From contig JADGJH010000052.1 of NCBI GenBank assembly GCA_027596945.1, forward strand, positions 1 to 33,334: a DNA stretch of 33,334 bases. The letters run 5' to 3'. The stretch's first letter is position 1; the number at the start of each line of letters is the position of its first letter. This DNA is from Physocladia obscura (Eukaryota; Chytridiomycota; Chytridiomycetes; Chytridiales; Chytriomycetaceae). Shown here in pieces: positions 18,001 through 30,000 of the stretch. Made by a program: the position numbers and the translations under genes. The notes under the pieces are model-generated. The model was not told where the DNA came from. It searched no databases and saw only the letters and a program-made list of their open reading frames with translations.

Positions 18001-21000
18001 GCAATCGACGGGTTGTGACTGTCGAACTCGAACCTGCTGGCACTCTTGATCAAGATCCTATTCTCTGGCTTGCTGGTGCGATTCAATCTAACACTGTGAC
18101 CAATATGATATCTGCACTCAAAAAGACTGAAGGATTGAAGTCAGCAAAAGATATAAATCAAGTTGCTTTCATCATGAGTCGTCGCTCTAGGATCCACCCA
18201 CAGATTGCTTTTGCAGTTGGATCTGACGTTGAGCTTCTTACTTTTGATTCTCCTGTCAACGCACCATTTCGTAAGCCAAACACAGTATTTGTATTTAGTG
18301 GCCAGGGGCCACAACATCCGAACATGGGAAAGCGATTATACCAGCGCTTCTCCGTCTTTAAACGCTCTATTGATCGGATGGATGCAACTTATTTCACTTC
18401 AACGGAAACCAGTTTCTTGGAAACATTTGGACTCTTCACGTCAACAAAGCCATGTATTTTTAAGGATTCAAATGATTGGCCCATTTCAGCTGTTGTTGTG
18501 TCGCTTGTTTTCTACCATGTGGCTCTTTTTGATCTCTGGAATTCCTTAAATATTGCTCCCCAGTATGTTATGGGCCACTCTGTTGGTGAGGTGGCAGCCC
18601 TTTATGCAGCCGGAGCCATTACTTCTCAGCAAGCTGTTCATTTAGCTATAGCACGCGTGCACGCACTTGGCGGTTTACCGGACGGTGCTGGAATGATTGC
18701 GTTGGGGTGCAAATTGAAAATTGCCAAAGGCCTTATCAGTGACGTTCTCAGTGAGGATAGCGTGTACTTTGAACCAACCGAAAATGGGTTTCGAGAAAGA
18801 GGTTTATGGGTTTCTGCAATTAACTCCGATTCGGCTGTATCTGTTTCAGGAAATAATGACTTGTTAGAAAAGGTTCCATAATTTCAATTCATTTTTATAA
18901 CACGAAATTCTAATACGAAATTTCAACCAGTTATGCGAAAAATGTGAAAACTTGCAAATTTTTGCGAGAATATTAAAAGTTGGTGGACCATTCCACTCGC
19001 CTCTCGTTGAAGTTATTAAACAAAACTTCATAGCAGAAGCTGAATTGATTTTGAAGAGCAATACCCCTAGATCTTCCAAATCTTCCCCTGTTTTCATTTC
19101 TACTGTGGATGGCCAGGTTCAAGATCTATCTTTTATTGCTACCGCTGATTATTGCTGGAGTAACATAAGGGAAGCTGTTAATTTCGTTGAAGTATGTTTC
19201 CGGTCATTGCTCTCAAAATAAATATGTACTAATGCTTCTGCAGGCTGCGAAATTGGCGCTATCTCTATCACAAGACGCACAATGCAAGACAGCTATTGTT
19301 GAAATCTCGCCCCATCCAGTCTTAAGCCCTTATATTGAAAGCATTTCGCAAGACGTCAAATCAGAACCGTTGGTCACTGCTAGTGCAAAGAGACCAAATA
19401 TAAAGAAAGGCGAAAGCGCTAGCGCGGAAGATGCACAGTTTTTACGAGCAGGTGAGATTATCATATATTCTATCGCATTTTACTGATGCGGTATTTGCAG
19501 TTGGTGATTTGGTTCAAGCTGGATGCAGGGACGCTAACTTTTCGAAGCTGTTTTCAATTGAAACCTCGGATCTACTTCTCGGTGAATTCGATTCTGTTGA
19601 AAAATACTTACCGGCTTATCCGATTCAAATTAAACCAAAAGTTTGGTGGATTTTTTTATTACGTTAAGACTTTGAACACTAAATTTTGAGCGCAATAGAA
19701 ATATTATGTCATCAACGAAGAGCCTTATGATAAATACAAGCGTATCGCACCACTCAAAGGACCGCTTTACGGTAGCCTTATTGCTATGTCCACTAAGACT
19801 TATCCATGGGTCAAAGGTCACACCGTAGACGGTTCCATCGTATTCCCTGCTGCCGGTTATCTCGAGTCTGCTTTTGAAAACGGCGGGAGAACACTAAAAA
19901 ATATCCATTTTATTAAGGCACTAACTTTACAAGAAGGCGAATCACCTATTTATGTCGGCTTTTGTAGAGGATCTGTCGATGGAAACTGGTCATTCAAGAG
20001 CTCTTCTGGGGTTGAAGTGAATGAATCCGGCGTTGTATTAGATACGAAGCATTGCACAGGATACCTGACTTCGGAAGTTTCTCAATTGACAGATGATGCG
20101 CAAGATCTACTTTCTAATTTAGATGAATTCTTAAACAAAATGGAAACTGCCAAGGAAACTGAAAAACCGTATGATACTTTTGAATCATGGGGATTCGGTT
20201 ACAGCCGCGAATTTAAATTAATCACGTCATTGAAGGCGATTGGCAATGAATATGCTGGAATACTTACTGTTCCAGAAAGTGTTTGGAATAACCCATTTGC
20301 CTCCAATATGATCTTGCATCCCGGAATTTTGGACTCGATCTTTCAAATAACTGCTGGTATAACAAAGTTATTTTCTGTAATTTCGTAATTATTTACACAA
20401 ATTTAATAATAGCCTGGTTGTTGAACGCGGATGTGAACGGATCATTTCTACCCGCTCAAATTGACAAGATTTCTATTCTCGCATCTTCTAAAGCACTTCG
20501 GTCTGCAACAAAAATTCTTATAGTCGTGAAAAACTATAAATATTCATGTGATCGATATAGTGGAAACATTGTTGTACTTGATTTGGAAACAAGGGAAGTA
20601 CTCTTGGAAATTCGCGACTTTGTCAGTCTCAAAAACCCGACCCGAACATTAGTCTGCGAAAACCCACCTCTGACAATAGCAAAAGACGTGATTAAATTTT
20701 TTGTTGCGCTGGATGCCACGATTTTATCAGATTCCGGCACGATAGTTGATTTGGAGCACTCAGATCGTTTGAATGAACTTAGGATTTCGGACATTGGTTT
20801 TTTGGATCGCCTGTGTATGTTCATTAAAAATTTATAATAGTTTCTGCTTACTTTATTATTAGACTCCGATGCCGCCATCTTCGAAGCGACGACGACTGCG
20901 GTTGCAGCCTCGATTAGGAAATTGTGCAAAAATCAGCCAGCGAATAAAAAAGTTATCAGAATTCTTGAGCTCCAACATCCTAGTCTCGGATTGAACTCGT

Positions 21001-24000
21001 ACGTGGCTGATTTAAAGAGCAATGTGACTGCTTATATCGAGCTTGTGCAACTAAAAATTCGGAACAACAACTACGAATTTGATGACTTTGACTCGATTTT
21101 AAAATTTGCGACGGAAGATGAAAGAATCCGGATGTGCTCATTTGATTTGATTCTCGGATGGGAGTGTGGAGACAACCTGAATAATTCCTTTTCGAATTGG
21201 TTGCAGCTTCTTTTAGTCCCAGGCGGCGTTTTGATTTGGACTGGATGGGCTTGTTGTGCAACACCATCGTTTGGTATATCAAATTTTTCCTTTTTTTCTG
21301 AAAGGCTAACTCTTTCTTCAGACTCTCAAGTGGGTAGAAACAGCTCGCGCCAAACTCTTTCTGATTCATCTAGTTTTGACAACAGTGGGGCAAGTAAATT
21401 ATTACACACAAAGAATATTGCAAGCCAAAATTATGGATTAATCACTGTATCAGTGCTGCAAAGGCTCGAAACTTTACCATTGTCTTCGAATTTTATAATT
21501 TCAACGAATTCAAAATCAATTGTAATTGAATTTGTCGAAAATTCAGAGATGAGATTTGTAGAACAGATTAAGTCTCTTGCTGATCCGCTAAATTTCAAAA
21601 TTTGGGTTATTACCAATGACACTGTTCAAGGATGTATGGGTATTGCATTGACACAAACCTTACAAAATGAATTTCCAGGAATTTGTGCATACGTAATCGC
21701 ATTTGAAGAAAATATGACTGGGAACGAAAAAACGGCTTGGCTGAAAATGGTTCAAGATTTTGAGTCATTTGGTCGTATTGAACCTGTAATTTATGTTCAT
21801 AATGGAGAAATGTTCTCAAAGAGGTTTTGGGAATGTCCTCGAATACCTTCAGAAGCTCGTGGTCAGAACTGGGTCTTGGATTTTGTTCAAGCTGGCTCTC
21901 CTTCAATTGAAAATTTGGCCCCTCATTACACAACAGCATCCAGCAAAATAACTGAATATGGGGTGCTACTGCAAATAAAATCTGTTGCAATGAACTTCAA
22001 GAACGTTCTTTCGGCTGTTGGTCTTCTACCTCCAAATGAAAGATTTTGCGAACTTAGTGGAGAGGTTTTAAGAATTGGTAGCAAGGTGCAGAAGACAAGG
22101 ATTTTATGCTTTTGAATTTCGTAATAATCAATTTTATTTAGGTGACTCGCTTCAATGTTGGCGACCACGTGATGGGATTTAGTCCTGCAAATACTCGCGA
22201 AGCTTCACTTTTAGTTGCTTCAGAACATTGTCTTGTCAAGATGCCAAGAGACATGTCCTTTGATGAAGCTGCTTGTTTCACCGTGGCCTATGCAACAGCA
22301 TGGTACTCGCTAATAGACGTTGGCAAAATTTCTGAAGGAGATGCTGTGCTTATCCATGCTGCTTCGGGAGGTGTTGGAGTAGCGGCAGTCCAAATTGCAC
22401 AAAGATTTAGATGCAAGATCTTCTGTACTGTTGGAACTCAAGACAAGAGAGAATTTTTGAGCTCAGTTTTGCAAGTACCATTTGAGTCAATGGGTCACTC
22501 GAGGTCACATGAGTCGTGGACTCAAAGCGCAAAAAATTGGCTGTCCATAAGAGGCAAATCTGGATTTGATATCATTTTGAACTCGCTGCAAGGACAGCAT
22601 TTACATGCTGGATGTGGTATGGGTTGAGCTATAATTTTATTTTCATTTTTGATTAAATTTTAACAGATCTATTGGCACCACTCGGAAAATTTGTTGATAT
22701 TGGAAAGCGTGATATTCTCGCAGGCAGTTTAATGTCTATGAGTATGTTTGCACCCGCAACATCTTACAATGCAATTGAGCTGGGAATTATTGCTGAATCA
22801 AAGCCAAAGGAAATGAGAAGAATTTTGGATGATATTGTTAGTGCGTGGAAACAGAAAAAATTTATTCACCTTGTTGGGCATAAATTTTCAAATGCTAAAG
22901 GATTGCTAGAAGCTTATTCATTCATGAAAAGCGGTGCTCACATTGGAAAAATTGCCGTGGATATTTCTTCCAACACAAATCCATTGGCCTTGTTGCCATC
23001 AAAGTATATTTTTGATATTTCCAAAACATATATTTTAGTTGGTGGGTGTGGAGGCCTTGGTCCTCACATCGCCTTGTGGATGATTCGACATGGTGCACAA
23101 ACAATTTTTCTTACTGGACGTCGTGGAAAACTTGACTCATTGGGGATCTTAATTTCACATGCTGCTGTGGAAGCCGGAGGAAGGATCATTCCAATTGCAG
23201 CAGACGCCACCAACACTGATCACATGAAAATGGTTGTTGCTGAAGCCATGTCGATTGGCCCGATTGGAGGAGTTATGCTGATGACAGTTGTTCTTGATGA
23301 TGATTTGATTGTTAATATGACTCAGAATAAGTTTAACAAGGTATTTATTTTATTTGCTTTTATTGCAATTTCGCTAACATAAAAATCTGAAGGTTGCGCA
23401 TTCTAAAATCGAACCTTTGAGAATATTGCAAAACTGCATTGATTTAGAGCATGTGGACTTCTTAATCCTCTTCTCGTCAGTTGTCGTTCTATGTTCTAAT
23501 CCTGGTCAATCTAATTATTCCGTAGCTCAAGCATACTTTGATTACATTGCAGCACTTTTACCTAACACTTGTTCTATTGCTGTTCCCGCTATAAAAGATG
23601 TCGGAATCTTTGCTAAAACAGTTGGAAAGAAAACTCGTGCAAAAGGATCCCTTCAAAATCTTTCTTTGGATTCGACTGAATTGTTTTACTTGATTGGCGA
23701 TGCGATTGAGCGTATCATGAGCAGAGACGGTCACCTCCCATATTATGTCCCAGGAATTGCATGGGATGATGTTTATCCTTGGTTTCCTTCTCTTCAAGCT
23801 GGTATATCACATCTTTGCAACCACAAATCCAAAAATGAAACGAACGCAAAATACGAAGACGATCCTATTGGCAATATTTTTATCAAAGTAATGCATTTGA
23901 ATTTAAGCAACATTGACACAGCAGCAAATTTGAACACTTTGGGTCTCGATTCTCTTGCCGCAAGTCAAATTAGCATGAGACTAGAAAACGAATTAGGCAT

Positions 24001-27000
24001 AAAAATGTCTCAAATTCAGCTGCTTGGTAACGTTTCGATTGATATCCTTCGGTCTAAGTATTTGGAACATTTACAAATCAAAAATATGCATGGAGAAAAA
24101 GGCAGCAAGATGGTAAAAATTACTGGTCTTGAGAAATACAAGCTTAAGCCTGTATTCAAAAGCATCGTTGAAAATGGTGGTGAAAAATCTTTGGTGTTTC
24201 CAGTATCATTTGCTCAATCAAGAATTTATTTGGCCAGCCACATTAATCAAGATAGCTCTTACCACTTACCGATGTATTTTGTGTTAAAAAGAAATGATGT
24301 AGATATCTCAACCCTGCTTGAAGCGGCGAAGTTTGCATGCAGAAAACATTCAATACTTAAATCAACATACACATTTGTGGACGGTGAATTAAAGCAGTGC
24401 TATCAACCCTCTATTGAATTTAATTTTCCAATCATGGATATTTCAAACGAGGAAGACCCAATTCAAGCTGCCTTTAACTTGATGGCAGAAGATAATAAAG
24501 TGCTTTTTGATCTAGAAAATGGTCCTATTGTGAGAATGCAATTTTTTCTGTCTACGGATTTTGTTGTAACATATTTTAATGTGCATCATATTGTTGTTGA
24601 GACCTGGTAAATTTCGATTGTTTTCATTTTTTGTTCTCATAAGTTAATTAGGTCTTTGAATATCATATTACGCGAAATTATCGAAGCATTTAAGTTTAGT
24701 GCCAATGGAATACCGGCTATTCCAGAGCTGCAATACTTTGACTACTGCATTTGGGAGAAAGAATATTGGGAAAATTATGATGAAGTTGAAATGAAGAAAG
24801 CTGTTGCATTTTGGGAAACTGAGCTTTATAATGCTGAGGAATTTAGTGTGCCTGCATCTACTCTAGATGAAAATACAAACGATGTCGTTGAATATGAATC
24901 AGATATTACAGTCAGTCATTTGGAAATATTGGCCAAAACATATAAATGCAGTATATTCCAACTATTATATACTTGCTTTGCCATTTTACTTACCAAATAT
25001 GGACGACAAAATAATTTTACGATTGGAACCCCTGTGTCGACGAGAAGACTCGCAGAAGGTAGTTTGCAGTCAAATAAAAATGAGTCTTCTAAATTAATTC
25101 TTATTTTAGTGAAAGATATTGTCGGACCATTCATGAATACAGTAGCGATACGTAATTTTATTGATATGGACAGTACATTCCTCGATCTCGTTCAGAGCGT
25201 ACGATCGAAGATTCTTGACGTTATGCAAAATTCTGAGATACCGTTTGACCTACTGACGAGGAAGCTTTCAGCAAGTATTGATCTTCCAAGATTAATCCAA
25301 GTAATGTTTGTTTTTGTTGACGACATTGTGGAGATAAAAGATTCAGCAGATATAACATTCGTCGTGCTGCCTACTGCGCCTCAGAGAGGATTGGGTGTTG
25401 CAACCAGAATTACAAGAAATGGGTTTCTGAAATTAGAAATTTCGTCTCGCTCTGGATTCATGGGGACAATAACAGCGAAAACACTTGCTGACAATTTTCA
25501 GCAGTTAATTAAATCTGTTCTCCTGAATCCTGTCGGACCAATCAGTAATTTGGCTGTGAATTCTGCCAAAACAGAAATTATACAACGCAGTTTTAGTAAC
25601 AACAAAGAATTAGATTTTAATAGTGTTTACGATTTCGTTAAGCAGGTTATTAATGCTGCTATCATTTTTTACTGACCGTACTAATAAGATTTTTTGCTAG
25701 AAATTTTCCAAGTTCTCCGTAAGCACGGCTATTGAAGACTACTCTGCTGGGGTAAAGGAAATAATTTCATACAAATTGCTGGAGGAACGTGTGAACATAC
25801 TTGCCACAAAACTTTCTGCACTAAGAATTGGAAAAGAGTCTCTTGTTGCGTTATATATAGATCGGGGAGCTGATATGGTAATTTCTATTTTGGCCGTCTG
25901 GAAGTTAAACGCAGCGTATGTGCCGCTGGACCCGGATTTCCCCGCTTCTCGTCTTGTAGGATTGCTGTTGCAAATTGAAGCGAATGTTATTATTTGCTCA
26001 GGTTCACGTGAGACTCAAATTTCTGATCTTTTAGCTCAACTCAATTCAAATGCGAAGTACCTTAAGCTGGATTCTGGATTCTGGTCGCAGCCATTTGAAG
26101 TAAATAAAGCCGCCGCTACACCAGCGACGTCTACATTCGACAATATACATCCAGCATACGTTCTGTTCACATCAGGCTCGAGTGGTGAGCCCAAAGGAGT
26201 TGTTGTTTCCCATAAAGCTGTCATCGCTGCAATCACAGAACTTATTAAGATATACAAAATCAATTCCTCAAGTCGACTATTACAAATGGCAAACTATACT
26301 TTTGATCCGTCAGTTGCTGATATTTGCACCACCTTAGCTTCCGGCGCAACTTTGTTGATGTTTGCAAAAGAGCAAGTTTATGGTGCCTTGGCTTCTACTA
26401 TAAAACTATCAAATCCGACTCATCTTGCTTCAACTCCAGCTATTGTTGGATCTCTCAAGAAGCAAGATATTCCATCGCACTTGGTAATTATCGTTGGAGG
26501 AGAATCTTTGACAAAAATAATTGTAAAAGAACTGAGTGCAGTGGCTCGCTTAGTTAATGTTTATGGTGGGAAGTCTTATGCACTATGAAAATCTTGCAAA
26601 TTGATCAATTATGTTTGTTTCACAGGTCCAACCGAAGCAACAGTTATAGTTTTCTCCAACGAGGTTAAAGAAAATGGAGCTGCTTCAATCATTGGAAAAC
26701 CACTTTCACGTGTCCGCGCCTACATTCTTGACGACACAATGAGCCCGGTTTCCGACGGGGTTACTGGTGAATTATATTTGGCTGGACCTCAACTAGCCAG
26801 CGGATACTTCAAACGAGAAGATTTGACAGCGGAAGCATTCTTTGAGGACCTTTTTGTTGCAAATGAGAAAATGTATAAAACCGGCGACATGGTCAGACGA
26901 TATAGTAATAGTGGTCTCTTTGAATATTTGGGACGAAAAGACAGGCAAATTAAGATTCGTGGGCAGCGTGTAGAGATTGAAGAAGTCACAATCGTTTTGA

Positions 27001-30000
27001 ATAGGCATCCAAATGTGATCAACAATGCAATCATTCACATCAACAGCGAATCTCAGGACTACCTAATTGGGTTTGTAGTTCTAACAACAAATGCACCGTT
27101 AGACATATTGTCAAAAATCAAGCAATTTTTGTTAGACCAACTTCCGCAATACATGATTCCAAAATTGTTGATTCATGTTCCAAATCTACCTTTAACAACA
27201 GCAAAAAAAGTCAATTATAGGTTTTTGCAATTGCAATATTCTGATGTTATTACAAAAGCACTATCAACGCCAGAATTAATTTCGTTTGTGAAGGCCAGAA
27301 ATTCCATCGAAGAAACTGTCTGGCTCAAGTGTAGTGAAATCCTCGGTCATAAAAAATTTGGGGTCGCTGATAACCTGTTCGAAATTGGGATGAACTCTTT
27401 GTCAATGTTGAAGTTTGCGTTCAGTTTGCAACAATCAAATATGAGTGTTACACCAGCTTTCATATTTGCGAACCCAACTGTTGCGGCGATTTCTGCCAAC
27501 TTAAAGCAGACGGGGGCTGATATTCATCGTAAAAGTTACTTCCAAAAAGCGATTGAAGCGAATGAAGGAAAAGTTGTGGCTTTCCCTTCATCTTTTGCAC
27601 AAACACAAATTTGGCTTGCTTGTCAAGCAGAGGGTGTTGAAGCATATCACATGCCCCTAATTTTCAAAACACCATCCAGATTTTCAAGTGCGACGGAATT
27701 TTTGGAACACCTCAAGGTTGCTGTTTTCAGACATAAGATTTTCAGAGCAACTTTTTCTTTAGAAGATGGAAAGTTGTTGCAGTACTATCACCCAGAAATG
27801 GAGCTCGTTTTTGATATTGTTAAACTTGATAATTCTGCAACATTTGAAAAAGATGTTGCAGCCATTGCATGGCACGATAATTTAATTCCATTTGACCTGG
27901 TAAACGGACCATTGCTGCGAATGAAGGGATTTGAGGCTGGATTAGAGTCGTTTATATATCTAAATATGCATCATATGGTGATGGATGAATGGTAAGAATT
28001 TCGTTATTAAATTATTAGTAATAAGCAAACTAAGTGCTTATCGCCAGGTCTTTTAATAATTTGATCGCATCATTGAGTCAAGACGATGCAATCGATGAAC
28101 CAGATTCTTTTCAATACTTCGACTTCTGTGTGTGGGAACGAGAGCAAATTGAAGCTGACGATTTAGAACAGTCTGTCGAATTTTGGACTAGTCAATTAAA
28201 TGATACCGAAGCCTTCAGCTTGCCGCAAAGCTTATTTGCACGTGACAGCAAGGAACTCATTTTTGGTCATCATATACTGGACATTTCCGTATCTGAGGTT
28301 ATGATACTGGCATCTAGCCAACAATCGACAATGTTCCAAGTATTATTCTCTTGCTTTGCAATTTTGCTTTCAAAATACAGCAGCCAAGAAAAATTTTCTG
28401 TGTCAACTCCTGTTTCTGTCAGGAGATTTGCAGAAGCGACTGCTATGATTGGACCTTTTGTAAACACAGTTGTCATCACGAATAAGCTAAGAAACGATCA
28501 AAGATTTGATGAGTTTTTAGCCCATACTCGTAATCGAATCATTGATGCAGTGGGACATGGCGAGATTCCGTTGCAAATTTTGACTGAAAAACTCCGCCCG
28601 TCTATCAATTTACCAGAGCTAATTCAAACAATGTTTGTTTTCAACGAATTAAACACGGCAGTTGCTGGTATCGAGATGGTGCCGCTCTCTGAATCGTTGA
28701 AAGCAAAGGGTAATCTTTCCGCGGCATTATCTGTTTCGACAAACGGTTGTCTTGAAATCACCATTACTGGAAAACATGCGTTTATGGAAACAATTACAAC
28801 TGAGATGATATCTAATCATTTTGCGCATTTGTTGAAATTGATTCTTCGTGATCCTCATCAATGCATTGGAAAACTATCGTTGATGCATGTTGAAAGCAAA
28901 GCAATTGTAAATTTGATTCCTGAAAGAGCCGGTACCGATTTCAATGGAATCTATGAGTATATCAGCCAGAACTTCAAGGCTTCGAATAATGTTGCCATAG
29001 AAGACTACACCAGTGGTTCCAAGGAATCAGTTTCATATCCTGTTTTAGTGGAACGTGTGACAAAACTAGCATCATTATTTTTAAGACTTGGTGTTGGAAA
29101 AAAATCTCTTATCGCTTTATGTATGGATCGCGGCGCTGATATGATAATTGCTATTTTGGCCACATGGAAGGCAAATGCGGCATATGTTCCACTAGACCCT
29201 GATTTGCCCACAACTAGACTGGTCAATTTGATGCAGCAAGTTCAACCACCTATTATCATCAGCTCTGTATCCTGCGAAGATCAAGTTTCTGCCCTTCTAA
29301 CTCAAAGCGATTCGAATGCAAAACATATAATGTTGAATTCAGCTTATTGGTCGCAAAACCGACAAATAAATGAAGTTGAACCCATAAATTCGGCTATCAA
29401 CAGTAACCATCCCGCATATGTGCTATTTACATCTGGTTCGACTGGAGAACCCAAAGGAGTAGTTGTTTCGCATCAAGCAGTTATAAATTCAATGGTTGGT
29501 AATTGTCCAGTTTACAAAGTTAACTCGGAAAGTCGATTATTACAAATGGCAAGTTACACTTTTGACCCCTCAGTTGCAGATATTTGTACAGCATTTGCTT
29601 CAGTTGCAACACTTATTATATTTCCCAAAGAGAAAGTATTCGGAGATTTGAAGGCTACCATCCAGCTTTCAAATCCAACTCATTTGCTTTCCACTCCAAC
29701 AGTGATTGGCACTTTGTCTGCTCATGATATTCCTGCTGGTCTGACTATATTTGTTGGTGGAGAACCTCTAACAAAAGCAATTGTTCAAGAATTTTCTGAG
29801 AAAGTGATACTGATGAACTTATATGGTAAGAGATAGTACTTTTTCTGATCTATATCACACAATAACTTATCAATTAAATTAGGTATACAGTTTTAAATTT
29901 TAAATTTTAGAACACTAACAATTACCTTCAGGTCCAACGGAGGCCACAGTTAACATCTCTGGTCAAAGAATGTTTAAACATACACCTCCGAATATGATTG

